This document shows, piece after piece, positions 8,021 to 16,631 of a DNA stretch of 64,000 nt. This DNA is from Desulforapulum autotrophicum (lineage in GTDB: Bacteria; Desulfobacterota; Desulfobacteria; Desulfobacterales; Desulfolunaceae). The stretch is from the NCBI GenBank assembly GCA_020723285.1, contig DYJE01000010.1:1-64000 (forward strand). Direction: 5' to 3'. The position numbers and the translations under genes are program-made. The first letter of the stretch is position 1. The number at the start of each line of letters is the position of its first letter. The notes under the pieces were generated by a model. The model searched no databases, was not told where the DNA came from, and saw only the letters and a program-made list of their open reading frames with translations.

Positions 8021-9484
8021 ATGAAATATCATTTAAAAAAAGACCTGTTCGAAGAACTCTTATCCCTTGAAAAAGAAACAAGCGAAACGTGGGCCTCATC
8101 CGGAAAAATGGGCCAATGCGAAAACTGGAACGCAAAAACACTGACGGATAAAGCCTGGTGTGTGGCAGAAAATTTAAAGTCCACACCTTACCTTTCAGGT
8201 CAAATCATTTCAGAAAAACACGGCCTCACACGGGACAGTCTCGCGGTGATATATAAAATGATCCAGCGGTCGGGGGCCTGCCGGACATTTTTCACAGAAT
8301 CTTCAAACAGGGATTATTTCAATGTGGTCAATCATTATTTCAATCACAGGCTTTACACTCTGGTATTTTTCGTGGGGACCACATGCCCGAGCCGTTGCGT
8401 GTACTGCCCCAACGTCAAAGTGGACAATGCCGGACGGCGAAAACTGGCGGGTTACGGCCGGAAAAAAGACCGGCTACTGTCGGAAGCCGCCCTTGAAAAG
8501 GTGTTCGGCGATCTTCACACCATGAAAAAAAAGGGAACGGATATCCTCGTCAAGATTTCCGGCGGTCTTGAACCCTTGACGGATATCATCACCATGAGTG
8601 CCATCATCCATCAGGCGAAAAAATATGACATCCCCGTCAAGCTGTTCACCAACGGCCTTCTGTTTTCTGATTCTCTCAGGCGCACAGCCGCACTTCAGAC
8701 CAGTGACATCCGGATCAGCCTGAGCACCCCCGACGAAACCCAGTATCAAAAGATCTGTTTTTCCGATTCAGGCCGTGGGAAAAGCCGCGCGCTGGCCGGA
8801 TTGATAAAAAGCATCCGGGAACTTGTGGCCGAGCGCGACAGGAGCGGAAGCCCATGCAAAATAGGTTTCAACAGCCTCGTCCTGCCCTCGAATCACACCC
8901 TTCTCGTGCCCCTTCTTGAAATGGCCAGGGACCTTGGGGTGGATTACGTGGATTTCAAGCCGGACTACTTTTCCACCTATCCCCAGGACACCCTCGAACA
9001 GATGGAAGATTCCGTCCGGGAGGCCCGAATCGTCGCGTCCCATGACTCGTACAAAAACCTTTTCGTCAATTTTACCTGTTCCCTGTCGCGAAGCGACCTG
9101 TTCTGGAACGACTGGAAAGGGACCTGCGACGCCCTGAGACAATCGGAATTCAAGATGTTCATCACACCTTTCGGCGATTGCAGTCCGGTGCATTACGGGG
9201 CTTTTCCCCATTCGGCTCGGTCTGTCAAAGGCGCTGTTTCAGCGTATTCCATCGGGGCTGTCAACCCTGAGCGCAGCTTGTTTGACGTGCTCCGCGATCC
9301 CGCGAAAACCCCTGAAATCGCCATGAAAAAGCTGAATCCTTTCGAGTTGATGCTGAGCCTTGAAATCAGTCGGGAAGAGCAGGACAAGGCTTTCGGGCTT
9401 CCTCTTTGTGTCAGTCCCTACCACACAAGGGAGAAAGCAAGAAATCCTGCGGATCTGTTTTTCCGTTTGAACATCACATCCTGA
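8021..9484 (+). CDS. Radical SAM protein, function unknown
   Basis: The 487-residue protein carries the radical SAM cluster motif CPSRCVYCP (CxxxCxxC) near residue 125, preceded by the strand LVFFVGTT, and the SAM-binding KISGGLEPL. It therefore should bind a 4Fe-4S cluster and cleave S-adenosylmethionine. The roughly 110-residue N-terminal region is helical and contains no family I recognise. Further cysteines in the C-terminal part (CSLSRSD, GTCDAL, GDCSPVHYG) could bind an auxiliary cluster as in SPASM/twitch proteins. AAGGAG precedes the ATG. A NIPSNAP gene follows after 12 bases, implying co-transcription and possibly a joint role. The substrate is unknown. Confidence 0.8.
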   Translation: MKYHLKKDLFEELLSLEKETSETWASSGKMGQCENWNAKTLTDKAWCVAENLKSTPYLSGQIISEKHGLTRDSLAVIYKMIQRSGACRTFFTESSNRDYFNVVNHYFNHRLYTLVFFVGTTCPSRCVYCPNVKVDNAGRRKLAGYGRKKDRLLSEAALEKVFGDLHTMKKKGTDILVKISGGLEPLTDIITMSAIIHQAKKYDIPVKLFTNGLLFSDSLRRTAALQTSDIRISLSTPDETQYQKICFSDSGRGKSRALAGLIKSIRELVAERDRSGSPCKIGFNSLVLPSNHTLLVPLLEMARDLGVDYVDFKPDYFSTYPQDTLEQMEDSVREARIVASHDSYKNLFVNFTCSLSRSDLFWNDWKGTCDALRQSEFKMFITPFGDCSPVHYGAFPHSARSVKGAVSAYSIGAVNPERSLFDVLRDPAKTPEIAMKKLNPFELMLSLEISREEQDKAFGLPLCVSPYHTREKARNPADLFFRLNITS

Positions 9485-9496
9485 TGGAGGCTGATC

Positions 9497-9814
9497 ATGT
9501 TATTCGAGCTCAGGGAATACAGAATCAGGGACGGGCGGCGGGATGAATTCGTCCGTCTCATGGATGAAACCATCATTCCGTTTCAGCGGGACAAAGGCAT
9601 GGAGATTATTGGGAGCTTCGTGTCCCTGGAAGAGCCGGATCTTTACGTGTGGCTCAGACGATTTGAATCCGATGAACAGCGAAAAAAACTGTATGATGCC
9701 GTGTACGGGGACCCGTACTGGACCGAAACCATCAAACCCGCCATGGGCGACATACTGATCCGGGAAACCGTCACCGTCCGGCTTCTTGAAGCCACCCCCG
9801 GCTGCGCTCTTTAA
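9497..9814 (+). CDS. NIPSNAP family protein
   Basis: The 105-residue protein matches the NIPSNAP fold, a ferredoxin-like dimeric alpha/beta barrel: FELREYRIRDGRRDEFVRLM at the start and LYVWLRRFES in the middle are typical. Bacterial members have no settled function. GGAGG precedes the ATG, and the gene follows the radical SAM gene by 12 bases. Its stop codon overlaps that of the convergent plsC gene by four bases, so no terminator fits between them. Confidence 0.85.
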   Translation: MLFELREYRIRDGRRDEFVRLMDETIIPFQRDKGMEIIGSFVSLEEPDLYVWLRRFESDEQRKKLYDAVYGDPYWTETIKPAMGDILIRETVTVRLLEATPGCAL

Positions 9815-10584
9815 AAAAGACCCAGCTCCACTCGTTTTTCGATCAGTTTCAGATGTTTGGCCATCAGCTCCCGGGCTCTTTCCAGGTTTTCCTCCTGGCT
9901 GAGTTTTGAATGCTCGTCGTAAGGGATTTCATCCAGAACCTTCACACGGATCTGGTGAACGCCCAGGGACATGAGGCTGTTTTTGGGAAGGGCTTTGAGG
10001 GTGCCGTAAATCACCACGGGAAGGACGGACAACTTTTGTTTTTCGGCCAGGATGAACGCACCGGGTTTCAAAGGTTTGATCTCTCCGTCCTCGCTCCGGG
10101 TTCCTTCGGGAAAAAGCAGGATGGACGACCCCTGAACCAGGGCATTTTCGCAGTCCTCCATCATTTTCGAAATGCTGTTCACGTAACCCCGCCTGAGAAG
10201 GATATACCGGTTCAAGGCCATCTGCCAGCCCAGCACCGGGACTTTCAGGATTTCGGCTTTGGAAATCCATTTGAAATGGGTGAAAAGAAGAGCGGTCATC
10301 ATGATGTCAAGCTGGGACTGATGATTGGCGATGATCACGTAAACACGGTCTTTCCTGATTTTTTCACGACCCTCCACCTTGATCCGCCATGTGGGCATGA
10401 TGAATGCCCAGAATGCCAGATTGTAACAGGTGAACCGGTGAAGCACTTTCCTGTTTCTGTCAAAAGGTGCCGTAAACGCCCAAAGCACCAGGGATATGAA
10501 GAAAAAGACAACGGCGGTGACCGCCACAATCGTAAGCATCAGAACAGACAGAATCACTCCGCCCAGTTTTTTTACAGCGTCCAT
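9811..10584 (-). CDS. plsC: 1-acyl-sn-glycerol-3-phosphate acyltransferase
   Basis: The 257-residue inner-membrane enzyme should acylate lysophosphatidate to phosphatidate in phospholipid synthesis. A long hydrophobic segment occupies residues 8-40. The acyltransferase signature NHQSQLD (the HX4D-type His/Asp motif) and the glycerol-phosphate motif FPEGTRSEDG are both present. It is the last gene of a minus-strand run behind a lipid kinase and a GHMP kinase, which fits a lipid function. The C-terminus is rich in Glu/Lys helices. Confidence 0.88.
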   Translation of the reverse strand: MDAVKKLGGVILSVLMLTIVAVTAVVFFFISLVLWAFTAPFDRNRKVLHRFTCYNLAFWAFIMPTWRIKVEGREKIRKDRVYVIIANHQSQLDIMMTALLFTHFKWISKAEILKVPVLGWQMALNRYILLRRGYVNSISKMMEDCENALVQGSSILLFPEGTRSEDGEIKPLKPGAFILAEKQKLSVLPVVIYGTLKALPKNSLMSLGVHQIRVKVLDEIPYDEHSKLSQEENLERARELMAKHLKLIEKRVELGLF

Positions 10585-10602
10585 CGGTCAATCTCCTTAT
10601 GT

Positions 10603-11532
10603 TCACACCGCCAGAACCCTCACCACAGGCCCCATGGAAATGGTCAGCGGTTCTTCCGTTTCATACATGTCGCCGTCCATCATCCAGCGCAGCAAGCCCT
10701 GATGATCTATCACCGCGCGGCGGGAAGGCCCATGATGCAGAAAACCCGGATGATTCGGATTCTGTCCGGCCCAGAGCCTGAACATCATGGGAACAAGCGC
10801 AAGAGGCGCTATATCTGCGGCGATGAGATGAAATCTTCCCGGCCGTTCATAACACCGCGACGTCAGCTTGAAGCCCAGTCCCACTTCCCTCACCGTGCTG
10901 GCCAGCACGGCGGTATACGCCGAACGGCCCAGATCGGAATCATCGTGAACCACCCGCATGGGAACCGGGCGGAACATGTCTCTGACAGCCTCCGTCCCCA
11001 GCACAGCGCCGGGCACAAGGGTCCCGATCATGGACAACGCTTTGAGCGCCCCGGTTTTTCCTCCCTCATAATACGCGTCGAGAAACCGGCTGACCACGCC
11101 TGTTCCTGTGATGAATCCGATTTTCCCGTTCACGTTGAGCGTGGGTTGCCTCAAGATTTTCACAGCATCACGATCACGGACCCCGATCCAGCGCCGGAGA
11201 ATCTGATCCGGGGTTCCTGAAAGCCCCATGGCTTTGGACACCGTGTTCATGGTCCCGCCCCTTAAGATGAGAAACGCGGGGAGTTGCCGTGCTCCGTAAA
11301 CCTTGACAAACGCGGTGAGTACCGCGTGGATGGACCCGTCACCCCCGTTGATGCCAAGAACCGGGAGATCCCGTTTGAGGCAGTGTGCCGCAAGATCCGA
11401 CAGCTCATCGGGATGCCCGGTCTGATACAGATCGCCCTTCCCCGCCAGCATGGATTTCAGCTCTCCGGCCAGGTGTTTTTTTCTGCGGTTCCGCCGTGCA
11501 AAGGGGTTATGCACCACACCGATACGATTCAT
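10603..11532 (-). CDS. Diacylglycerol/lipid kinase family protein (YegS-like)
   Basis: The 309-residue product has the DAGK catalytic-domain features: GVVHNPFARRN at the N-terminus, the nucleotide-binding INGGDGSIHAVL (GGDG motif) near residue 80 and ILRGGTMNTVSKAMG (the GTxN motif). It should phosphorylate a lipid such as diacylglycerol. The exact substrate is not determined, as relatives also act on sphingoid bases or multiple lipids. The start overlaps the stop of the upstream GHMP kinase by four bases (ATGA), implying translational coupling, and plsC follows after 18 bases. Confidence 0.82.
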   Translation of the reverse strand: MNRIGVVHNPFARRNRRKKHLAGELKSMLAGKGDLYQTGHPDELSDLAAHCLKRDLPVLGINGGDGSIHAVLTAFVKVYGARQLPAFLILRGGTMNTVSKAMGLSGTPDQILRRWIGVRDRDAVKILRQPTLNVNGKIGFITGTGVVSRFLDAYYEGGKTGALKALSMIGTLVPGAVLGTEAVRDMFRPVPMRVVHDDSDLGRSAYTAVLASTVREVGLGFKLTSRCYERPGRFHLIAADIAPLALVPMMFRLWAGQNPNHPGFLHHGPSRRAVIDHQGLLRWMMDGDMYETEEPLTISMGPVVRVLAV

Positions 11533-12614
11533 GACAACGCCTTTTGAGTCAGGGCCGATTCCTCAAGCAGCGGCTCTTCCCTCAGACCTTCGCCATCAAT
11601 GACCGTATCCAGATATCCTGCGTTGGGCGACTCGGCCAGAATGCCGTCCCAGTCCGCGCGCAGCCGTGACAGATTGTCCGCATCGCCCAGGGCCCACACG
11701 CAACCGCCGCCCCCCGCTCCGGTGAAACGGACACCGCAGTCCCTCATCCTTGCCGCTTCCGCCAGTTTTTTCCCGGTATCATCGAGAACATCCGGTGTCA
11801 TGCCCGTGCGGAGGTCTGTTTCCCGGTTCATCCAGCGGGCCGCCTCGCCGTAATTCCCGCTGTATAGGGCTTCGGCAAAACCCGCTGAACAGTCCATGAT
11901 GTCATGCCAGACTGTCCGGTCCACCCCGCGCATGAAATGATCCACCCATTTTCCGTTGATGTTCACCGATTCGTGGGGTTCGCCGCAGTAAGCCGCCATG
12001 ATTCGGTTTTCAAGCTTGCCGTAATCCGATGGCGGAACGAGAATTCTCCGTTTATACGGAACCGCTGCCATATCCCCGGTGAAACACCAGGCGTTCACGC
12101 CTCCGTAAGCTGCGGCCAGCTGATCCTGCATGCCGCAGGGGACGCGGAGCACGCTGCTTTCGATGGAATAGGCCAGAAGAACGATGGCGTCCAGGGGCAG
12201 AGGCCCTTTTTCACCGTGCCCCACGGCTTTCATAAGAGCCGCGATCAGCGCCACCGCTGCCACGGACGAGCCGCCCAAAGCGCTTCGCGGCGGGGATGAA
12301 GACCGGATATCGATGGCAAGGCCGTCCGCACCGAAGTACTCGCATATGGCGAACATCAGGCCCATGCTGTGGGTGATGGGCGCTTCCCCGCACCTGAACG
12401 CCGCCGTCTCGAAACCCAGGGATGAAACCTGGATCCAGCCCGGATCAAAGGGTGTGACGGTGACGGTGGTCCGCATGGACAATGCGAGGTTCACTGTGGT
12501 GGGTGAAAAGCGTCGCAAAGGATAAAAAAAAGTGCTGATATCGAGAGTTCCACCCAGATCCAGCCGGCATGGGGCAGACATGGAGACGGATCGGGTGGCG
12601 GGTTTTGATGTCAT
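11529..12614 (-). CDS. GHMP-family kinase
   Basis: The enzyme of about 361 residues belongs to the galactokinase/homoserine/mevalonate/phosphomevalonate kinase superfamily. APCRLDLGGTLDISTFF is the N-terminal substrate loop, SSSPPRSALGGSSVAAVA the ATP-binding P-x-x-x-GLGSS motif, and RFTGAGGGGCVWALG motif 3. A sugar (heptose-type) kinase is one possibility, but the substrate cannot be told from sequence. The start at 12614 has GAGGAA eight bases upstream; a second ATG two codons earlier is possible and the longer open frame to 12692 is not supported. It is coupled to the lipid kinase gene by a four-base overlap. Confidence 0.78.
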   Translation of the reverse strand: MTSKPATRSVSMSAPCRLDLGGTLDISTFFYPLRRFSPTTVNLALSMRTTVTVTPFDPGWIQVSSLGFETAAFRCGEAPITHSMGLMFAICEYFGADGLAIDIRSSSPPRSALGGSSVAAVALIAALMKAVGHGEKGPLPLDAIVLLAYSIESSVLRVPCGMQDQLAAAYGGVNAWCFTGDMAAVPYKRRILVPPSDYGKLENRIMAAYCGEPHESVNINGKWVDHFMRGVDRTVWHDIMDCSAGFAEALYSGNYGEAARWMNRETDLRTGMTPDVLDDTGKKLAEAARMRDCGVRFTGAGGGGCVWALGDADNLSRLRADWDGILAESPNAGYLDTVIDGEGLREEPLLEESALTQKALS

Positions 12615-12716
12615 GTTCATTTCCTCAGATAATTTGTTTTTCCGTCCATGTGTCAGGTCCAACTCCGAAAAATCGACCCCTCCGTAAACCATGGCTCATA
12701 AACACATCCCCCATCT

Positions 12717-13496
12717 TTATTCTTTCCGGATGGTGTTCAGAAACTTCAGGCTCATCAGTTCCTTTTCCAGGTGAAAAGGCAGAAACCGTTCAAGAAAAGC
12801 CAGGCTTTCAAGAAGGGTCTTCCTGGAAAACCGGATCACCGAAGCCTTGCCCGGCTGGGTTTCCTCAAACCAGATCATCTGCTTCAGCGCCCCTTTGGTG
12901 AGCATCAGGGTTTTTCCCGTACCCCTGTTGCAACGCCGGCAAAAAATCCCTCCCTCGCCGACGTCGAAAAGAACCCGCACATGGTCCATATGATCCAGGG
13001 TTTTTTTGCAGGCGATGCAGGCTGAAAGTTCCGGTTTGTGACCTGTAAGCCCCAGAAACTTCAGTTGAAAAAAAAGGCTTGTTTCCTCGCATGTGCGCTG
13101 CCCTGAATCAAGGTCCGAAAACGTGTGGAACAGAAGGTCGAAAACCCCTTCATCCCTTGTCCCCTCTTCAAGAAAGCGGTTCACGATTTCCGAAAAATAA
13201 CTGGCATACGCCGTTTTCAGGATATCCTTCCGGATGTTTTCAAAGGGTTCTGAAAGCGAGGCTTCCTGAAGGTGGGCCATGCGGCTGTTTTCCCGGATCA
13301 CAACGTCCAGGGCATAAAAAAGTTCGAGAATGCCTGAAAACCGTTTCACGCTTTTCCTGGCGTTTTTCGCCATCACCGAAAGTTTGCCCCGATTTTGGGT
13401 CATCAGAGTCAGAATCTGGTCATGATCGCCGTAATCCGTTTTACGGATCACCAGGGCACGGGTGTTGTATATCAGAGCGTCGTCCGGTGGTTTCAT
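12717..13496 (-). CDS. recO: DNA repair protein RecO
   Basis: RecO helps load RecA on SSB-coated single-stranded DNA and anneals strands, working with RecR and RecF. The 259-residue protein begins with the oligonucleotide-binding fold (ALVIRKTDYGDHDQILTLMT) and has a four-cysteine zinc site in the middle (CIAC ... CRRC, about residues 150-180). Length and layout are normal for the family. It sits between mgtE and the GHMP kinase in the long minus-strand run. Confidence 0.92.
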   Translation of the reverse strand: MKPPDDALIYNTRALVIRKTDYGDHDQILTLMTQNRGKLSVMAKNARKSVKRFSGILELFYALDVVIRENSRMAHLQEASLSEPFENIRKDILKTAYASYFSEIVNRFLEEGTRDEGVFDLLFHTFSDLDSGQRTCEETSLFFQLKFLGLTGHKPELSACIACKKTLDHMDHVRVLFDVGEGGIFCRRCNRGTGKTLMLTKGALKQMIWFEETQPGKASVIRFSRKTLLESLAFLERFLPFHLEKELMSLKFLNTIRKE

Positions 13497-13528
13497 GCGC
13501 TGTCAACCCACATCCCGGCCGCCATTGG

Positions 13529-14887
13529 CTATATCAGCAATGTGGCGATAGACAGATAGATGAAAATGCCGATCACGTCGATGGCCGTTGAAATAAACGG
13601 CCCTGAAGCCACGGCAGGGTCGATGTCAAGGCGCCTGAAAATCATGGGAACGAGTGATCCCATGAGTGCCGCAAGAGACATGGAGCAGAGCACCGACACT
13701 CCCACCACCAGAGCAAGAATCCCGGCCGACACCTCGTGGTGAAACCGGAACCTGGCCACGACACCGAGAAAGGAACCGTAGATCAGGCCCAGGAGAACTC
13801 CCACGGTCAGCTGTTTGTACACAACGCTCCAGATATCCCGCACGTCGAGGCGGCCTGTGGCAAGCCCACGGACAACGATTGTGGAGGACTGGGCCCCCAC
13901 GTTACCGCCCATACCGGTGATAACCGGAATAAACGGCGCGAGGTATATAAAATATTTCAGGCCCCCTTCGAAATGACTGATCACCAGCGAGGCCAGAACA
14001 CCGCCCAGACAGCTTGCGAAAAGCCAGGGAAGACGGATGCGCGTGCTTCTGAAAATGCTCTGGGTTTCAACGAAGTCTTCGCCCACACCGGCCATTTTCA
14101 AAATATCTTCCGTGGCCTCACGGCGGAAAATGTCGATGACGTCGTCCACGGTGACGATACCCACCAGCTTGTTCTGGTCATCCACGACAGGAACGGCCAG
14201 GATATCGTAGCGGGCCACCAGCTTGGCCACCTCTTCCTGGTCCATGTCGGTCCTGACGGAAAAGATATCACGGGTCATGAAATCCTTGAGCGGCGTGTTG
14301 GGTTTCACCACCACCAGTTGACGGAGAGAGACCACACCGAGAAGCCGTTCGGATTCATCCACCACGTACAGGTAGAAAGGCATTTCGACGTCATGGTAAT
14401 CTTTCTGAATGGATTCGATGGCCTCTCTGGCCGTGGATATTTCCCTCAGGGCGATAAAGTCGGGAACCATGATCCCGCCCGCCGTGTCCTTGTCGTAGCG
14501 GAGCAGCTCCTCGACCTCTTCCGAATCCTCGACATTCATTTTCTTGAGAATCAGATCGGCTTTTTCCTGGGGAAGCTTGCTGATCAGGTCCGCCACGTCG
14601 TCGGCGGGCATGTGATTGAAAATCTCGACGCTTTCCTCGATGGTCAGGTGCTCGATAAGATCGAGAAACATGTACTCTTCAAGTTCGCTGAGGAGAAACG
14701 CCTTCTGCTCGATGTCGTTGATCAGATCGAACAGTTTACGCTGATGTTCAAGGGGCAGGGACCGGAATACCAGCGAAAGGTCCGCCGCGTGGGCCTTGTT
14801 GACGATTTTCTTCAGATGGGTTGTGGCGTCCCGTCTGAGCAGACGTTTGATGGTTTCATTCAGGATTGTGTTCCGGTCGTTCGCCAT
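13529..14887 (-). CDS. mgtE: Magnesium transporter MgtE
   Basis: The 452-residue protein is a homodimeric inner-membrane Mg2+ channel. The N-terminal superhelical domain (DDVADLISKLPQEKADLIL) and two CBS domains (e.g. DKLVGIVTVDDVIDIFRRE in type) form the cytosolic Mg2+ gate. Five membrane helices follow from about residue 285, including the conserved GMGGNVGAQSSTIVVRGLAT with the pore-lining motif. The start may be ATG 14887 or an in-frame GTG at 14893; neither has a strong ribosome site. Lengths of all domains are normal. Confidence 0.93.
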   Translation of the reverse strand: MANDRNTILNETIKRLLRRDATTHLKKIVNKAHAADLSLVFRSLPLEHQRKLFDLINDIEQKAFLLSELEEYMFLDLIEHLTIEESVEIFNHMPADDVADLISKLPQEKADLILKKMNVEDSEEVEELLRYDKDTAGGIMVPDFIALREISTAREAIESIQKDYHDVEMPFYLYVVDESERLLGVVSLRQLVVVKPNTPLKDFMTRDIFSVRTDMDQEEVAKLVARYDILAVPVVDDQNKLVGIVTVDDVIDIFRREATEDILKMAGVGEDFVETQSIFRSTRIRLPWLFASCLGGVLASLVISHFEGGLKYFIYLAPFIPVITGMGGNVGAQSSTIVVRGLATGRLDVRDIWSVVYKQLTVGVLLGLIYGSFLGVVARFRFHHEVSAGILALVVGVSVLCSMSLAALMGSLVPMIFRRLDIDPAVASGPFISTAIDVIGIFIYLSIATLLI

Positions 14888-14946
14888 GGCCACACCTATT
14901 CCCGCAGAGGTTGATTATTACAAGGACCGTTTATCCGTGTATCCGG

Positions 14947-15780
14947 TTACGGCAACTGGAGATTCACCGTCTGCCCGCATTTCCCCGGCAGAGTGACGGG
15001 ACTGTTGTTGAGAGAAAGGGTCACCCCGCACTTGTCTTCAACGAGAATGTTGAACATGGATTTCGCCTTGAGCTCGATACGGTCCTTGGGTTTCATGGCG
15101 TATTCATCCGGCGCCCCTCCGTCCACACTGACTTTGACGGATGTGGCATTCACACAGACAACCTCAAGCACCGGATTTTCAACGGGTTTTTCTTCCTTCT
15201 TTTCAGAAGCGGCGGGTTTTTCAGCGGACTGGGCCTCAACCGGTGACGGCACCTTTTCCACAGCGGCGGAGTCCTGGACGGTCTGAACCGGATCGACAGG
15301 AGCATCTGCGGTTTTCTTTCTGTAGTCCTTGTAGATAAACACCCCGGTACCCACTGAGGCGGCGATAAAAAGTACCAGGAATCCCTTGAAGAATCCGCCT
15401 TTTTTTCTTTCCCTGGGCTGTTTGACCGTCCGATAGGAAATCCGGCGGATGTCCGAAGCATTTTTCACCGGTTCGGCCTGGGAAGGTTCGCGGGTTAAAG
15501 CCCTGTTGTAACGTTCGATGACATCCACGGGGTCCAGACCCACCACCTGAGCGAATGTTCTAAGAAATCCCTTGAGGAAGACAGGTTCGGGCAGTTTCGA
15601 CAAATTCTCGGCTTCGATCTGCTGAACCACAAACCTGGATATCCTGGAGTATTCCATGATGTCTTCCACGCTCATTCCCTTGGCCAGCCTGGCGTTTTTC
15701 AGCACAGCCCCGAAAGACAGCCTGAAATCATCTGCCGGTATATACCCTTCACCCTGATTGTTATCCTTGTTGTCCATCAT
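14947..15780 (-). CDS. RodZ-like helix-turn-helix membrane protein
   Basis: The 277-residue protein has an N-terminal HTH_25-type domain (FGAVLKNARLAKGMSVEDIM onward, about residues 24-90), a basic stretch, one membrane helix (GFLVLFIAASVGTGVFIY, about 130-150), a Pro/Ala/Glu/Lys-rich periplasmic linker and a C-terminal DUF4115 beta domain. This is the RodZ layout. RodZ links MreB to the cell-wall elongation machinery, and here the role is inferred. I chose ATG 15780 because AGGTGA sits just upstream; the open frame extends further to 15861. The gene lies between the SurA-like gene and mgtE. Confidence 0.8.
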   Translation of the reverse strand: MMDNKDNNQGEGYIPADDFRLSFGAVLKNARLAKGMSVEDIMEYSRISRFVVQQIEAENLSKLPEPVFLKGFLRTFAQVVGLDPVDVIERYNRALTREPSQAEPVKNASDIRRISYRTVKQPRERKKGGFFKGFLVLFIAASVGTGVFIYKDYRKKTADAPVDPVQTVQDSAAVEKVPSPVEAQSAEKPAASEKKEEKPVENPVLEVVCVNATSVKVSVDGGAPDEYAMKPKDRIELKAKSMFNILVEDKCGVTLSLNNSPVTLPGKCGQTVNLQLP

Positions 15781-15812
15781 GATTTCACCTGTCTGTGGCA
15801 CTTTTATAAACG

Positions 15813-16481
15813 TCACTCGATGATCTTGATCTGGGCCTGTTCCCTCAGATCCGCCACCCATTTGTTGAATTTTTCATCCGCCTGGGTCTGGTAGACTTTA
15901 TCGGAAATCACCTCGGTGAGTTCTTCCTTTTTCTTTTCCTTATACTCGTCCTTGTGTTTTTCATAATATTCGTCGATGTCTTTCTGGGTCACCACGATCC
16001 GTGATTTGACTTCGTACTGGATCAGCTTGTTCCTCAAAAGGAGATTCCGGATTTCCTTTTTGTACTGTTCAAGAGTGACCCCGTCGTTTTCCAGCATTTT
16101 CCGCAGATCCTCCTCGGTAAACGAGTTCATCTGCTTGATCCGCTCGATGTAGGTGTCCACCTCGCCGTCGCTGATGCTGATCTGGGCTTTCTTCACCGCC
16201 TGATTGGTGATTTCCTGGTCAATGAGCTGTTGAATCAGATTGCTCCGGATCTTGAACCGGATCTCCACTTCCTTGTCCAGAGGGTAGGCCTTTTCCCTGA
16301 TTTTCTTTTCATAGGGCACAAAAGCCTCGTTCACCATGGCGTAGGTGATGATCTCATCGTTGACGATGGCGACAATGCGGTCCACCATTTCCAGATCTTC
16401 AGCAACGACCGCCGGAGCGGCAGAGACAGCCATCACCCATACGGCCAGAACGGCGGCCGTGCATATTCTCATCGTTTTCAT
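15813..16481 (-). CDS. SurA-like periplasmic chaperone without a PPIase domain
   Basis: The 222-residue protein begins with a cleavable signal peptide ending near AVVAED. It then has the SurA N-terminal chaperone region: VDRIVAIVNDEIITYAMVNE, NLIQQLIDQEI and the helical ISDGEVDTYIERIKQMN. The expected parvulin domain is absent; after the chaperone segment come only the acidic/basic helices DEYYEKHKDEYKEKKKEE and a C-terminal helix. It likely escorts unfolded outer-membrane proteins through the periplasm without isomerase activity. It follows mfd by about 150 bases, a neighbourhood often seen in the group. Confidence 0.82.
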   Translation of the reverse strand: MKTMRICTAAVLAVWVMAVSAAPAVVAEDLEMVDRIVAIVNDEIITYAMVNEAFVPYEKKIREKAYPLDKEVEIRFKIRSNLIQQLIDQEITNQAVKKAQISISDGEVDTYIERIKQMNSFTEEDLRKMLENDGVTLEQYKKEIRNLLLRNKLIQYEVKSRIVVTQKDIDEYYEKHKDEYKEKKKEELTEVISDKVYQTQADEKFNKWVADLREQAQIKIIE

Positions 16482-16631
16482 GTTGTGTCAGTTTTCCCCG
16501 TGGTCCTGATTCCTGATACCTTCGCGGTTGCCCGCATCGTAAAGTCCACCTTCTTTTCCCACATTTTATCTTGAACTTCAATCGAATTATCCACCTTTTT
16601 CAAGGGGGTTTATTCATGACTGAAAGGCGGT

